Below are positions 25,611-35,991 of a stretch of DNA of 37,223 bases, in pieces. The stretch spans positions 1 to 37,223 of the forward strand of contig NZ_FXAN01000077.1 in NCBI RefSeq assembly GCF_900176645.1. The letters are read 5' to 3'. How positions within the stretch are numbered: position 1 is the stretch's first letter; every line of letters starts with the position of its first letter. The translations under genes and the position numbers were made by a program. The notes under the pieces were generated by a model. It was given only the letters and a program-made list of their open reading frames with translations, was not told where the DNA came from and did not search any database. Origin of the DNA: Burkholderia singularis (lineage in GTDB: Bacteria > Pseudomonadota > Gammaproteobacteria > Burkholderiales > Burkholderiaceae).

Positions 25611-25640
25611 AGCATACATCAAAAAAGAACGATCGTTCAA
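25611..25640 (-). promoter_or_regulatory. Promoter with overlapping palindromic operator for the fad operon
   Basis: On the minus strand TTGAAC (25640-25635), an 18-bp spacer and TATGCT (25616-25611) form a plausible sigma-70 promoter. The perfect palindrome GAACGATCGTTC (25627-25638) overlaps the -35 and spacer, the usual place for a repressor. Its form fits TetR-family regulators known to control fatty-acid degradation in proteobacteria (PsrA/FadP-like); the exact regulator is inference. Confidence 0.6.
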
Positions 25641-25842
25641 TTTAGTACGGACCCTGCCGCTCCGGCCTGAAACCACAGGCGATGCGCGCGCCGATGGCAC
25701 ATCGATCCGGAACAACGTGCAGCGCGCGCGGCCGCGTTGCCGCGGGTTTCACGCGACCGTCCGGCGCGGTCGTGGACTGGATTGTCGGCACGATCCGCGC
25801 TGTCCGGGCTGGCTGAATCGCCAGAATCACCGGTGCGGTCGC
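25641..25842. other. Spacer between the acyl-CoA ligase gene and the fad promoter
   Basis: About 200 GC-rich bases with only short shadow frames. No strong terminator was seen after the ligase gene. Confidence 0.4.
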
Positions 25843-27483
25843 TCACGCGTCGCGCGCCGTCGGCAAAACGTAATCGCGGAACTGCTCGCGCAGCTTGAGC
25901 TTCTGCAGCTTGCCGGTGGCCGTATGCGGCAGCGCGGCGACGAAGGCGACGTCATCGGGAATCCACCATTTCGCAACCTTATCCCGATAAAACGCGAGCA
26001 ATTCGTCACGCGTGACGTCCATCCCCTCGCGTTTGACGGCGACCAGGAGCGGCCGCTCAGTCCATTTCGGATGCGCGCACGCGATGCACGCGGCCTCGGC
26101 GATGGCCGGATGCGCGATCGCGACGTTTTCGATCTCGATCGAGCTGATCCATTCGCCGCCCGACTTGATCACGTCCTTACTGCGATCGGTGATCTGCATG
26201 AAGCCGTCGGCGTCGATCGTCGCGACATCGCCCGTCGGAAACCAGCCGTCGACGAGCGGCGACGCATCGCCGCCGAAATAGCGGTCGATCACCCACGGGC
26301 CGCGCACCTGCAGGTTGCCGAATGCCACGCCGTCCCACGGCAATTCGCGGCCGTCGTCGCCGACGATGCGCATATCGACCCCGAAAATCGCCCGTCCCTG
26401 CTTGGCCAGCAGCCGCCGCTGCTCGTCGGCGTCGCGTCGGGACTGCGCCCAGTTCAGCGCCGCGAGCGTGCCGAGCGGCGACATCTCGGTCATGCCCCAC
26501 GCATGGATCACCCGCACGCCGTAGTCGTCCTCGAACGCGCGCTGCATCGCCGGCGGGCACGCGGAGCCGCCGATCACCGTGCGCCTGAGCGTCGAGAACC
26601 GCGCGTTCGCTTCGCGCACGTGATTGAGCAAGCCCAGCCAGACCGTCGGCACGCCCGCGGAGAATGTCACGCGCTCGGCCTCCATCAGTTCGTACAGCGA
26701 CTTGCCGTCGAGATCCTTGCCCGGCAGCACCAGCTTCGCGCCGACGAGCGGTGCCGAATACGGCAGGCCCCACGCGTTCACATGGAACATCGGCACGACG
26801 GGCAGCACCGCGTCTTGCGCGGACATCGCCATCGAATCCGGCAACGCCGCGCCATACGCATGCAGCACGGTCGAACGATGCGAATAAAGCGCGCCCTTCG
26901 GATGGCCCGTGGTGCCGGACGTATAGCAAAGCGACGACGCCTGCCGCTCGTCGAGCAGCGGCCACGCGTAATCGCCGTCCTCGGCGCCGATGAGCGTTTC
27001 GTAGCAGAGATAATGCGTCGCGCCGCGCGGCAGATGCGCTTCGTCGGTCAACGCGATCCAGCCCTTCACGCGCGGGCAGTGCGGCGCGAGCTGATCGACG
27101 AGCGGCGCCAAATTCAGGTCGAACAGCACGTACTGGTCGTCGGCGTGATCAATGATGTACGCGATCTGCTCGACGAACAGGCGCGGATTGATCATGTGGC
27201 AGACCGCGCCCATCCCGCTGATGCCGTAGTACGCCTCGACGTGCCGATAGCCGTTCCACGCAAGCGTGCCGACCCGCTCGCCGCCGCCCACGCCGAGCCG
27301 GCCGAGCGCCTGTGCCAGCCTCTTCGCGCGCGCCTCGCAGGCGCGGTACGTATAGCGATGGATATCGCCCTCGATGCGCCGCGACACGATCTCGACGTCG
27401 CCCGCATGCCGCGCCGCGTGGGCGATCAGCGACGATATCAGCAGCGGCATATCCATCATCCGGCCCGGCAGCGGCGTACTCAT
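25843..27483 (-). CDS. Acyl-CoA ligase (AMP-forming; medium-chain or methylmercaptopropionyl-CoA ligase-like)
   Basis: This 546-aa cytosolic ANL-superfamily enzyme activates a carboxylate through an acyl-AMP to its CoA thioester. The P-loop is [18 protein letters not shown], the A5 motif [10 protein letters not shown], the A7 segment [17 protein letters not shown], the hinge [17 protein letters not shown] and the catalytic C-terminal Lys lies in [15 protein letters not shown]. The N-terminus [21 protein letters not shown] resembles ligases annotated as DmdB-like 3-methylmercaptopropionyl-CoA ligases, a group with broad fatty-acid activity. The start at 27483 has AGGAG ten bases upstream. It lies upstream of the fad operon on the same strand and diverges from selO (130 nt gap). 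Confidence 0.9.
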   Translation of the reverse strand: MSTPLPGRMMDMPLLISSLIAHAARHAGDVEIVSRRIEGDIHRYTYRACEARAKRLAQALGRLGVGGGERVGTLAWNGYRHVEAYYGISGMGAVCHMINPRLFVEQIAYIIDHADDQYVLFDLNLAPLVDQLAPHCPRVKGWIALTDEAHLPRGATHYLCYETLIGAEDGDYAWPLLDERQASSLCYTSGTTGHPKGALYSHRSTVLHAYGAALPDSMAMSAQDAVLPVVPMFHVNAWGLPYSAPLVGAKLVLPGKDLDGKSLYELMEAERVTFSAGVPTVWLGLLNHVREANARFSTLRRTVIGGSACPPAMQRAFEDDYGVRVIHAWGMTEMSPLGTLAALNWAQSRRDADEQRRLLAKQGRAIFGVDMRIVGDDGRELPWDGVAFGNLQVRGPWVIDRYFGGDASPLVDGWFPTGDVATIDADGFMQITDRSKDVIKSGGEWISSIEIENVAIAHPAIAEAACIACAHPKWTERPLLVAVKREGMDVTRDELLAFYRDKVAKWWIPDDVAFVAALPHTATGKLQKLKLREQFRDYVLPTARDA

Positions 27484-27613
27484 CGGGTTGCGTCTCCTGT
27501 CGCAGCAAGGGATCGGCGCGCGCGGCAGGCCGCGGCTCAGCCGGCCGCGCACGGGCGGCCAGCGGCCCCGGCGGCGCCGACTTACAATATCGGCTAACTT
27601 CCGGATCAGCAAT

Positions 27614-29197
27614 ATGTCGTTTTCCACCAGCGAGGCCGCACCGGCCGCCCGCCTGCCCGATCTCGCCGCAACGCTCGCCGCCCCGCGCGACGGCGCGTTC
27701 GTCGCGCTCGGCGCCGAATTCCTCACGCGGCTGCCCGCCACGCCACTGCCCGCGCCTTATGTCGTCGGCTTTTCCGACGATACCGCGCGCCTCGTCGGGC
27801 TCGATCCCGCGCTCGCCGGCGCGCCCGGCTTCGCCGAGCTGTTCTGCGGCAACCCGACGCGCGACTGGCCCGCCGCGTCGCATCCTTACGCGTCCGTCTA
27901 CTCGGGCCACCAGTTCGGCGTCTGGGCCGGCCAGCTCGGCGACGGGCGCGCGCTTACCATCGGCGAGCTCGCGCACGACGGGCGCCGCTACGAACTGCAA
28001 CTGAAAGGCGCGGGCCGCACGCCGTATTCGCGCATGGGCGACGGCCGCGCGGTGCTGCGCTCGTCGATCCGCGAATTCCTGTGCTCCGAGGCGATGCATC
28101 ACCTCGGCATTCCGACAACGCGCGCCCTCGCCGTAGTCGGTTCCGACGCGCCGGTGGTCCGTGAGGAGATCGAAACGGCGGCGGTCGTCACACGCGTAGC
28201 GGAAAGCTTCGTGCGCTTCGGCCACTTCGAGCACTTTTTCGCGAACGATCGCCCCGATTTGCTGCGCGCACTCGCCGATCACGTGATCGAGCGCTTCTAC
28301 CCCGCGTGCCGCGACGCGCAGGATCCTTATCTCGCGCTGCTTGCCGAAGCGACGCGGCGCACGGCCGAGCTGGTCGCGCAATGGCAGGCCGTCGGCTTCT
28401 GCCACGGCGTGATGAATACCGACAATCTGTCGATCCTGGGCCTGACGATCGACTACGGCCCGTTCGGCTTCATCGACGGGTTCGACGCGAAGCACGTCTG
28501 CAATCATTCCGACACGCACGGCCGCTACGCGTACCGGATGCAGCCGCGCATTGCGCACTGGAACTGCTTTTGCCTCGCGCAGGCGCTGCTGCCGCTCATC
28601 GGCCTGCATCGCGACGCGCCGAACGACGACGTGCGCGCCGAGCGCGCGGCCGACGACGCGCACGCGGTGCTCAACCGCTTCCCCGAACAATTCGGCCCGG
28701 CGCTGGAGCGCGCGATGCGCGCGAAGCTCGGCCTCGAGCACGCCCACGACGACGATGCCGCGCTCGCCAACCAATTGCTCGAAATCATGGACGCGAACCG
28801 TGCCGACTTCACGCTGACGTTCCGCCGCCTCGCGCAGCTCTCGAAGCACGAGCCGCGCGCGACACACGGCGAGCACCCCGACGCGCCGGTACGCGACCTG
28901 TTCGTCGAGCGCGACGCCTTTGACCGCTGGGCGCGCGTCTACCGCGCGCGCCTGGCCCTCGAGCCGCGCGACGACGCCGCGCGGGCGGCCGCGATGAACC
29001 GCGCGAATCCGAAATACGTGCTGCGCAACCATCTCGCGGAAACCGCGATCCGCCGCGCCAAGGAGAAGGATTTTTCCGAAGTCGAACGTCTCGCGGCCAT
29101 ACTGCGCCGCCCGTTCGACGAGCAGCCGGAACACGACGCCTATGCCGCGCTGCCGCCCGACTGGGCGAATACGCTATCGGTGAGCTGCTCGTCGTGA
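27614..29197 (+). CDS. selO: Protein adenylyltransferase SelO (YdiU)
   Basis: This 527-aa protein is a pseudokinase-fold enzyme that transfers AMP to Ser/Thr/Tyr of target proteins, linked in E. coli to the oxidative stress response. The family features are [20 protein letters not shown] (glycine-rich nucleotide loop), [52 protein letters not shown] (metal-binding Asn/Asp) and [10 protein letters not shown] near the C-terminus. It ends in SCSS, where selenoprotein members carry Sec instead of this Cys, so no selenocysteine insertion is needed. The start at 27614 gives MSFSTSEA; the upstream open frame overlaps the divergent ligase. It is followed 72 nt later by msrB. Confidence 0.95.
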   Translation: MSFSTSEAAPAARLPDLAATLAAPRDGAFVALGAEFLTRLPATPLPAPYVVGFSDDTARLVGLDPALAGAPGFAELFCGNPTRDWPAASHPYASVYSGHQFGVWAGQLGDGRALTIGELAHDGRRYELQLKGAGRTPYSRMGDGRAVLRSSIREFLCSEAMHHLGIPTTRALAVVGSDAPVVREEIETAAVVTRVAESFVRFGHFEHFFANDRPDLLRALADHVIERFYPACRDAQDPYLALLAEATRRTAELVAQWQAVGFCHGVMNTDNLSILGLTIDYGPFGFIDGFDAKHVCNHSDTHGRYAYRMQPRIAHWNCFCLAQALLPLIGLHRDAPNDDVRAERAADDAHAVLNRFPEQFGPALERAMRAKLGLEHAHDDDAALANQLLEIMDANRADFTLTFRRLAQLSKHEPRATHGEHPDAPVRDLFVERDAFDRWARVYRARLALEPRDDAARAAAMNRANPKYVLRNHLAETAIRRAKEKDFSEVERLAAILRRPFDEQPEHDAYAALPPDWANTLSVSCSS

Positions 29198-29269
29198 CGG
29201 CCGCCGCCCGCCGGGCCGCGCGCGATGCCGCGCGCGGGTCCGCATGCATCCATCAGGAGAATCGACCCC

Positions 29270-29701
29270 ATGTCAGGAGATCAAGACGATCGGCCCTTCC
29301 CGTACCAAAAGGACGACGCCGAGCTGCGCCGCCGGCTCACGCCGCTGCAATACGAGGTCACGCAGCATGCGGCGACCGAGCGCGCGTTCACCGGCGAATA
29401 CACCGACACCGAAGACGACGGAATCTACCGCTGCGTCGTATGCGGCACCGCGCTGTTCGAGTCGGGCGCGAAATACCACTCGGGCTGCGGCTGGCCGAGC
29501 TACTTCAAGCCGATCAACGGCGAGGTGATCGACGAGAAGATGGATTACACGCACGGGATGGTGCGTGTCGAAGTGCGCTGCAACCATTGCGGCGCGCATC
29601 TTGGCCACGTGTTCGAGGACGGCCCGCGCGACAAAACCGGCCTACGGTACTGCATCAACTCGGCTGCGTTAAACTTCGAGCCTAAACCCGGGCGGAAATG
29701 A
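29270..29701 (+). CDS. msrB: Peptide-methionine (R)-S-oxide reductase MsrB
   Basis: This 143-aa cytosolic enzyme repairs methionine-R-sulfoxide in proteins. Two CXXC pairs (C55/C58 in RCVVCG and C104/C107 in RCNHCG) bind structural zinc, the catalytic Cys is C128 in GLRYCINS, and [10 protein letters not shown] (70-79) is the substrate-binding signature; C73 may act as resolving Cys. The start at 29270 is 12 nt after AGGAGA and gives MSGDQDD. It lies between selO and yciB in a plus-strand series. Both SelO and MsrB act in oxidative-stress protein maintenance, which suits co-expression. Confidence 0.95.
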   Translation: MSGDQDDRPFPYQKDDAELRRRLTPLQYEVTQHAATERAFTGEYTDTEDDGIYRCVVCGTALFESGAKYHSGCGWPSYFKPINGEVIDEKMDYTHGMVRVEVRCNHCGAHLGHVFEDGPRDKTGLRYCINSAALNFEPKPGRK

Positions 29702-29765
29702 ATCCGCGCGGGCGTCCCTGTAACGGTGGCGGGCGCCGCGCGCCCGCCACGCAGCCGCGAGCGCC

Positions 29766-30296
29766 ATGAAATTTCTGTTCGACCTGTTCCCGATCATCCT
29801 GTTCTTCGCCGCCTTCAAGCTATGGGGCATCTTCACGGCAACCGCCGTCGCGATCGTCGCCACGCTCGCGCAAGTGGCATGGGTCGCGTTCCGCCACCGG
29901 AAAGTCGACACGATGCTGTGGGTGAGCCTCGGCGTGATCGTCGTGTTCGGCGGCGCGACGCTCGTGCTGCATGACGAGAAATTCATCCAATGGAAGCCGA
30001 CCGTGCTGTACTGGCTGTTCGCCGTCGGCCTCGTCGTCGCGCGCTATGCGTTCGGCAACAATCTGATCGAGAAGATGATGGGCAAGCAGCTCACGCTGCC
30101 CTCGCCGGTCTGGGACAAGCTGAACCTCGCCTGGGCCGCGTTCTTCGCCGCGCTCGGCGTCACCAATTTGTACGTCGTGCACAACTTCACCGAATCGCAA
30201 TGGGTCAACTTCAAGCTGTTCGGCACGACGGGCGCGATCGTCGTGTTCGTCATCGTGCAAAGCCTGTGGCTGGCCAAATATCTGAAGGACGAGTAA
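29766..30296 (+). CDS. yciB: Inner-membrane protein YciB (intracellular septation protein A)
   Basis: This 176-aa inner-membrane protein has five predicted transmembrane helices and the family start [22 protein letters not shown]. Further conserved parts are [20 protein letters not shown], a GK.L.LP..VW..LN.AW segment and [20 protein letters not shown]. YciB proteins affect cell-envelope integrity and division in enterobacteria; the mechanism is not settled. It lies just upstream of bolA with only 2 nt between stop and start, so the two are almost certainly co-transcribed, as in other Burkholderia. Confidence 0.94.
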   Translation: MKFLFDLFPIILFFAAFKLWGIFTATAVAIVATLAQVAWVAFRHRKVDTMLWVSLGVIVVFGGATLVLHDEKFIQWKPTVLYWLFAVGLVVARYAFGNNLIEKMMGKQLTLPSPVWDKLNLAWAAFFAALGVTNLYVVHNFTESQWVNFKLFGTTGAIVVFVIVQSLWLAKYLKDE

Positions 30297-30298
30297 CG

Positions 30299-30613
30299 AT
30301 GAGCGACGCGTTCCTTCAAGCCGCCCCCGCCGAGCGCATCGCGCTGATCGAGGCGCGTCTCGCCGCGGCGCTCACGCCCGAATCGATCGACGTGCGCGAC
30401 GACAGCGCGCAGCACGCCGGCCACGCAGGCGCCGCCGCGGGCGGACACTACACGGTGACGATCGTCGCGGCCGCGTTCGAGGGCCGGTCGCGCGTCGCCC
30501 GGCACCGGCTGGTGTATGATGCGCTCGCCGACGCGATGCAGCGCGGAATTCATGCGCTCGCGATCGTCGCTTACACGCCAGAAGAATATAGAGAGTCTTC
30601 CCGTTCCCGTTAA
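30299..30613 (+). CDS. bolA: BolA-family protein
   Basis: This 104-aa cytosolic protein has the KH-like class II fold of BolA, which partners monothiol glutaredoxins in iron-sulfur handling and may act in regulation. The signature is in the second half: SRVARHRLVYDALADAMQRGIHALAI followed by YTPEEY, including the conserved (S/R)..RHR.V motif. A Gly/Ala/His-rich loop (~38-50) is longer than usual. The start at 30299 lies two bases after the yciB stop with GGACGAG as its ribosome-binding site. Confidence 0.88.
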   Translation: MSDAFLQAAPAERIALIEARLAAALTPESIDVRDDSAQHAGHAGAAAGGHYTVTIVAAAFEGRSRVARHRLVYDALADAMQRGIHALAIVAYTPEEYRESSRSR

Positions 30614-30639
30614 GTCCGTTCGTTCTTTAGGAATTCCCG

Positions 30640-31419
30640 ATGATCCTGAAATCTTCCCGACTGTGGGTCGCGGCAGCCGCTCTCGCAGCCGCTCCGGCCT
30701 TTGCCCAGAACATCGCCGTCGTCAACGGCACGCCGATTCCGAAATCGCGCGCGGACGCGATGATCGCGCAGCTCGTCCACCAAGGCCAGCAGGATTCGCC
30801 GCAGCTCGAGCAGGCCGTGCGCCAGGAACTCATCAACCGCGAAATCCTGATGCAAGAGGCGATCAAGCGCGGCATTCCGAATCGCCCCGACGTGAAGGCG
30901 CAAGTCGCCGTCGCGCAGCAAACCACGGTGCTGCGCGCGATGATCGAGGATTTCCTCAAGCAGAACCAGCCGAGCGACGCCGAGCTGAAGGCGCGCTACG
31001 ACGAACTCGTGAAGAGCGCGGCAGGCCATGAATATCACCTGCACCACATCCTCGTCGACAACGAACAGCAGGCGAAGGACCTGATCGCGAAGATCAAGGG
31101 CGGCGCGAGGTTCGAGGATCTCGCGAAGCAGTATTCGAAGGATCCGGGTTCGGCGAAGAACGGCGGCGATCTCGACTGGTCCGATCCGAAGGCTTACGTG
31201 CCGGAATTCGCCGCGGCCGCGCAGCAGTTGCAGAAAGGCCAGATGACGGATGCGCCGGTGAAGACGCAGTTCGGCTGGCACATCATCCGCGTCGACGATA
31301 TCCGCAATATCGCACCGCCGCCGTTCGAACAGGTCAAGCCGCAGATCGCTCAGCAAATGGTGCAGCAGAAACTGCAGGCGTTCGAGGAAGGTTTGCGTCA
31401 GCAGGCGAAGATTCAGTAA
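30640..31419 (+). CDS. Periplasmic parvulin-type peptidyl-prolyl isomerase
   Basis: This 259-aa protein has a Sec signal peptide (MILKSSRLWVAAAALAAAPAFAQ) cleaved near residue 23. It is followed by a SurA/PrsA-like helical chaperone part (~25-125: VNGTPIPKSRADAMI, then LEQAVRQELINREILMQEA) and one parvulin domain (~130-225: YHLHHILVDNEQQAKDLIAK, YSKDPGSAKNGGDLDW, FGWHIIRVDD). It should assist folding of exported and outer-membrane proteins. It begins 26 nt after bolA and ends the plus-strand series at a strong terminator. Confidence 0.93.
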   Translation: MILKSSRLWVAAAALAAAPAFAQNIAVVNGTPIPKSRADAMIAQLVHQGQQDSPQLEQAVRQELINREILMQEAIKRGIPNRPDVKAQVAVAQQTTVLRAMIEDFLKQNQPSDAELKARYDELVKSAAGHEYHLHHILVDNEQQAKDLIAKIKGGARFEDLAKQYSKDPGSAKNGGDLDWSDPKAYVPEFAAAAQQLQKGQMTDAPVKTQFGWHIIRVDDIRNIAPPPFEQVKPQIAQQMVQQKLQAFEEGLRQQAKIQ

Positions 31420-31454
31420 CGCGGCGACAGCTCGCCGCGGCAACACGCCGCATT

Positions 31455-31493
31455 AAAAAAAATGCCGCTCGAATCATCGAGCGGCATTTTTTT
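31455..31493. terminator. Bidirectional Rho-independent terminator
   Basis: A 12-bp stem (31461-31472 with 31477-31488) and 4-nt loop are flanked by an A-run on the left and a T-run (31487-31493) on the right, so it can stop both the parvulin transcript (plus) and the purL transcript (minus). Confidence 0.92.
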
Positions 31494-31610
31494 CGCCGGC
31501 ATGCGTGGCCGGATTGTCCGCAACGGTATCGCGAACCTCGCGTCGCCGTACCGTTCCGATTGACTTCGCATCAACCGGCCCGGTTCGCTTCTTCCTATCC
31601 CCGCTCCGTT

Positions 31611-34600
31611 TCACCCGAGCCAGCGCCGCGCATTGCGGAACACGCGCAGCCACGGGCTCGCCTCGCCCCAGCCGTCCGGATGCCAGCTCATCTGCACGGT
31701 GCGCTGCACACGCTCCATGTGCGGCATCAGCACGGTGAACCGGCCGTCGGCCGTCGTCACCGACGTAATCCCGGCCGGCGAGCCGTTCGGATTGAACGGA
31801 TAGCGCTCGGTCACCTCGCCGCGATGATCGACGTAGCGCATCGCCACCGCGACGCGGCTCGCGTCGCCCTGTTGCGAGAAGTCCGCATAGCCTTCGCCGT
31901 GCGCGACCGCGACCGGAATCCGCGAGCCTTCCATTCCGGCGAAGAAGATCGACGGCGAGCGCTGCACCTCGACGAGCGAGAAACGCGACTCGAACTGCTC
32001 CGATTTGTTGCGCGTGAACTTCGGCCATGCGTCGGCGCCCGGAATCATCGACGCCAGGCTCGACAGCATCTGACAACCGTTGCAGATGCCGAGCGCGAAC
32101 GTGTCCGGGCGCGCGAAGAACGCGGAAAACATCTCGGCGAGCTGGTCGTTGAAGCGGATCGTTTTCGCCCAGCCTTCGCCCGCGCCGAGCACGTCGCCAT
32201 ACGAAAAGCCGCCGCATGCGACCGCGCCCGCGAAATCGGCGAGCGTCGCGCGGCCCGCGAGCAAATCGCTCATATGAACGTCGTATGCGTCGAAGCCCGC
32301 GCGATCGAACGCATACGCGGTTTCGAGATGCGAGTTCACGCCCTGCTCACGCAGAATCGCGACGCGCGGCCGCGCACCCTTCGCGATGAACGGCGCCGCG
32401 ATGTCGTCGGCGGGATCGAACGTCAGCACCGGCGACAGGCCCGGGTCCTGCGCGTCGAGAATCGCGTCGTATTCGGCGTCCGCGCACGCCGGATTGTCGC
32501 GCAGCCGCGCGATCCGCCAGCTTACCTCGCTCCACGCGCGCTGCAGCTCGACGCGCGGCGCCTCGTAGATCTTCTTTGCGTCCCGGTACACCTCGATCGC
32601 GTCATGCTCGTTGACCGTGCCGATCACGTGCGAGCACGCGGCAAGCCCATGCTCGCGCAGCATGCCGAGCACCGTGTCGCGCTCGGCCGCGCGCACCTGA
32701 ACCACCGCGCCAAGTTCCTCGCAGAAGAGCGCGCGGATCGTGCGGTCGTCGCGGCGGCCGCTGGTCTGCTTGGCCCAATCCTTCGCGTCGCCGTAGTCGG
32801 ATTCGTGCTGTGCGTCGAGCGTGAGCATGTCGACGTTCAGCGACACGCCCACGTGCCCGGCGAACGCCATCTCGCAGACGGTCGCCCACAGGCCGCCGTC
32901 CGAGCGGTCGTGATACGCGAGCAGCAGGCCTTGCGCGTTCAGCGCCTGGATTGCCGCGAAAAAGCGCTTCAGGTCTTGCGGATCGTCGACGTCGGGCGTC
33001 TCGTCGCCGACTTGCTGCGTGACCTGCGCGAGTATGCTGCCGCCGAGGCGGTTCTTGCCGCGGCCGAGATCGATCGCGATCAGCACGCTCGCGCCGGCGT
33101 CGGCAACGCGGCGCAATTGCGGCGTCAGATGGCGGCGCACGTCGTCGACGGGCGCGAACGCCGAGATGATCAGCGACACCGGCGCGACGACTTCCTTCGC
33201 GACACCGTTGTCGTCCCACTTCGTCTTCATCGACAGCGAATCCTTGCCGACCGGAATGCCGATGCCGAGCGCCGGGCACAGCTCCATGCCGATCGCCTTC
33301 ACGGTATCGAACAGCTTCGCGTCCTCGCCGTCGGTGCCGCACGAGGCCATCCAGTTCGCGGACAATTTCAGCGTGTCGAGCGATGCGATCGGCGCGGCCG
33401 CGATGTTGGTGATCGCCTCGCCGATCGCCATGCGGCCCGACGCGCTCGCGTCGATCACCGCGAGCGGCGTGCGCTCGGCCATCGTCATCGCCTCGCCGGC
33501 AAAGCCCGCGTAATCGAGCGCGGTGATCGCGCAATCGGCCACCGGCACCTGCCACGGGCCGACCATCTGGTCACGCACCGACGTGCCGCCGACCGTGCGG
33601 TCGCCGATCGTGATCAGAAACGACTTGCTCGCCACCGTCGGATGCCTGAGCACGTCGACGCCGACGTCGGCAAGCGCCAGGCCCGTCACGTCGACCGGCG
33701 CGTGCGCGCTGTCGACGCGCGTCACGTCGCGGTGCATCCGCGGCGGCTTGCCGAGCAGCACGTCCATCGGCATGTCGACCGGATACGCTTGCTCGCCCGC
33801 CGCCTGCGCATCGACGAGTTGCAGTTGCCGCGCATCGGTCGCCACGCCGACGACCGCGAACGGGCAGCGCTCGCGCGCGCAGATCGCCTCGAAGCGCGGC
33901 AGATCGGCGGGCGCGATGGCAAGCACGTAGCGCTCCTGCGCTTCGTTCGACCAGATCTCGCGCGGCGACAGCCCGCTTTCCTCGAGCGGCACGCGGCGCA
34001 GCTCGAAGCGCGCGCCCTTGTCCGCGCCATCGACGAGTTCGGGGAACGCGTTCGACAAGCCGCCCGCGCCGACGTCGTGGATGCTGAGAATCGGGTTCGC
34101 GTCGCCGAGTTGCCAGCAGCCGTTGATCACTTCCTGCGCGCGCCGCTCGATCTCCGGGTTGCCGCGCTGGACGGAATCGAAATCGAGTTCGGCCGTATTC
34201 GCGCCGGTCGCCATCGAGCTGGCCGCGCCGCCGCCCATCCCGATCCGCATGCCGGGGCCGCCGATCTGGATCAGCAGCGAGCCGGCGGGCAGATCGTGCT
34301 TGTGCGTGTGCGCATCGGAAATGTTGCCGATGCCGCCCGCGATCATGATCGGCTTGTGATAGCCGCGCACCTGCCCGCCGACGTTCTGCTCGTAGACGCG
34401 GAAATAGCCGCCGAGGTTCGGCCGGCCGAATTCGTTGTTGAACGCCGCGCCGCCGAGCGGGCCGTCGATCATGATCGACAGCGGCGAGGCGATCCGGTCC
34501 GGGCGGCCGTAGGGCTCGGCGCTCGCGCCGGCGTCGCGTTGCGCGAGCGGCTGCGCGGCGTCGCGCGCGTTTTCCCATTTCTCGCGCGCGTCCGGCAAAT

Positions 34601-35687
34601 CGAGGTTCGACACCGTGAAGCCCGTCAGGCCCGCCTTCGGCCGCGCGCCGCGGCCCGTCGCCCCCTCGTCGCGGATCTCGCCGCCCGCGCCCGTCGCCGC
34701 GCCCGCGAACGGCGAGATCGCGGTCGGGTGGTTGTGCGTCTCGACCTTCATCAGCGTATGCGTGAGTTCGGTATGGCGGCCGTAGCGCTCGGCCGTGCCC
34801 GCCGCATCCGCGCCGGCTGCGCCGCGCGGGAACCAGCGCTCGGCCGGCGCGCCCTGCATGATCGCCGAGTTGTCCGAATACGCGACGATCGTGCGCTGCC
34901 CATTGAGCTTCTCGGTATTACGGATCATCTGGAACAGCGACAGATCCTGCGGCTCGCCGTCGATCGTCCATTGCGCGTTGAAGATCTTGTGACGGCAGTG
35001 CTCGCTGTTCGCCTGCGCGAACATCATCAGTTCCACGTCGGTCGGGTTGCGCTCCAGCTTGACGAACGCGTCGACCAGGTAGTCGATCTCGTCGGCGGCG
35101 AGCGCGAGGCCCAGCTCGGCGTTCGCCGTCACGAGCGCGGCGCGGCCGTGCGCGAGCACGTCGACGGTCGTAAGCGGCTTGGCCGGCAGTTCGTCGAACA
35201 GGTGCCGCGCGTCGTCGCGCGACGCAACGACGCTCTCGGTCATCCGGTCATGCAACGCGGCCGCGACCGCGGCGCGCGCGTCGGCCGACAGCGCCTTCTT
35301 GCCGCCGACGCCGAGCAGCCCGCTTTTCAGCGTGAGCGTGAACTCGACGCCGCGCTCGATGCGCCGCACGCGTGCCAGGCCGCAGTGCTGCGCGATGTCG
35401 GTCGCCTTGCTCGCCCACGGCGACACCGTGCCCAGACGCGGCAGCACCACGAAGGTTTCGGCCGCGCCCTTGTCGGACGAGGGCTCGAACGGCTCGCCGT
35501 AGTGCATCAGCGCCTCGATGCGCGCGCTGTCGTCCGCGGTGAGCGGCTCGTGCGCGTTGACGAAGTGCAGATACTGGCCGCGCAGCGCGACGATGTCGCC
35601 GTCGATTTGCTTGAGCGCGTCGAGCAGGCGGGTTTGACGAAAATCGGAAAGCGCCGAAGCACCGGGAAAACACGAGAAGTGAGCCAT
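31611..35687 (-). CDS. purL: Phosphoribosylformylglycinamidine synthase
   Basis: This 1358-aa cytosolic enzyme catalyses the ATP- and glutamine-dependent fourth step of de novo purine synthesis (FGAR to FGAM). It is the large single-chain form of gamma- and betaproteobacteria. Visible parts are the N-terminal PurS-like domain, [13 protein letters not shown] (~230-242), [19 protein letters not shown], two AIR-synthase-type ATP halves, [19 protein letters not shown], and the C-terminal glutaminase (from ~1100) with [10 protein letters not shown] (nucleophile Cys), [10 protein letters not shown] and the SWHPDGWGE tail. The start at 35687 gives MAHFSCFPG; the ribosome-binding site is weak. It is divergent from the dadA-like gene. 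The length is typical (about 1300-1360 aa). Confidence 0.97.
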   Translation of the reverse strand: MAHFSCFPGASALSDFRQTRLLDALKQIDGDIVALRGQYLHFVNAHEPLTADDSARIEALMHYGEPFEPSSDKGAAETFVVLPRLGTVSPWASKATDIAQHCGLARVRRIERGVEFTLTLKSGLLGVGGKKALSADARAAVAAALHDRMTESVVASRDDARHLFDELPAKPLTTVDVLAHGRAALVTANAELGLALAADEIDYLVDAFVKLERNPTDVELMMFAQANSEHCRHKIFNAQWTIDGEPQDLSLFQMIRNTEKLNGQRTIVAYSDNSAIMQGAPAERWFPRGAAGADAAGTAERYGRHTELTHTLMKVETHNHPTAISPFAGAATGAGGEIRDEGATGRGARPKAGLTGFTVSNLDLPDAREKWENARDAAQPLAQRDAGASAEPYGRPDRIASPLSIMIDGPLGGAAFNNEFGRPNLGGYFRVYEQNVGGQVRGYHKPIMIAGGIGNISDAHTHKHDLPAGSLLIQIGGPGMRIGMGGGAASSMATGANTAELDFDSVQRGNPEIERRAQEVINGCWQLGDANPILSIHDVGAGGLSNAFPELVDGADKGARFELRRVPLEESGLSPREIWSNEAQERYVLAIAPADLPRFEAICARERCPFAVVGVATDARQLQLVDAQAAGEQAYPVDMPMDVLLGKPPRMHRDVTRVDSAHAPVDVTGLALADVGVDVLRHPTVASKSFLITIGDRTVGGTSVRDQMVGPWQVPVADCAITALDYAGFAGEAMTMAERTPLAVIDASASGRMAIGEAITNIAAAPIASLDTLKLSANWMASCGTDGEDAKLFDTVKAIGMELCPALGIGIPVGKDSLSMKTKWDDNGVAKEVVAPVSLIISAFAPVDDVRRHLTPQLRRVADAGASVLIAIDLGRGKNRLGGSILAQVTQQVGDETPDVDDPQDLKRFFAAIQALNAQGLLLAYHDRSDGGLWATVCEMAFAGHVGVSLNVDMLTLDAQHESDYGDAKDWAKQTSGRRDDRTIRALFCEELGAVVQVRAAERDTVLGMLREHGLAACSHVIGTVNEHDAIEVYRDAKKIYEAPRVELQRAWSEVSWRIARLRDNPACADAEYDAILDAQDPGLSPVLTFDPADDIAAPFIAKGARPRVAILREQGVNSHLETAYAFDRAGFDAYDVHMSDLLAGRATLADFAGAVACGGFSYGDVLGAGEGWAKTIRFNDQLAEMFSAFFARPDTFALGICNGCQMLSSLASMIPGADAWPKFTRNKSEQFESRFSLVEVQRSPSIFFAGMEGSRIPVAVAHGEGYADFSQQGDASRVAVAMRYVDHRGEVTERYPFNPNGSPAGITSVTTADGRFTVLMPHMERVQRTVQMSWHPDGWGEASPWLRVFRNARRWLG

Positions 35688-35752
35688 GGGCTGGACTGGA
35701 CGTCGTCGATGAGTCGCGCAAATTGGCGACGGGGGGCGTAAGGAAGGCCGTT

Positions 35753-35758
35753 ATTATA
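35753..35758 (-). promoter_or_regulatory. -10 element, likely purL promoter
   Basis: A perfect TATAAT occurs on the minus strand about 66 nt upstream of the purL ATG in otherwise GC-rich DNA. The -35 at 17-18 bp spacing (GTTCGG/CGTTCG) is poor, so an activator or extended element may be needed. Confidence 0.5.
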
Positions 35759-35991
35759 TACCCGCAGGCCGCACGCCGAACGGCCAGCGCGACGGCAATA
35801 CGACGCGGCACGAGCAGCCGGCCGCCGGGCGCCGAGTCGGGCGCCATCCGCCGCCGGGCCATCCGTGCCACGCGAAAGCCACGCCGGCCAATTCGCTGCA
35901 TTTGGCGCTATCATGCGCGCTTCGCCGGGCCGACGCGGCCCGCAACGTCATCGCAACCGGGCCGCATCGGCCACCTGTCATCGAATCGAGC

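Noticed and set aside
24664..27597. 977-codon plus-strand frame opposite the fad and ligase genes
   Set aside because: It crosses two genuine minus-strand genes and their intergenic promoter and has no protein-family character.
31560..35741. 1393-codon plus-strand frame opposite purL
   Set aside because: It is an Arg/His/Ala-rich antisense shadow of the clear purL coding sequence, a common artefact of strong GC3 bias.
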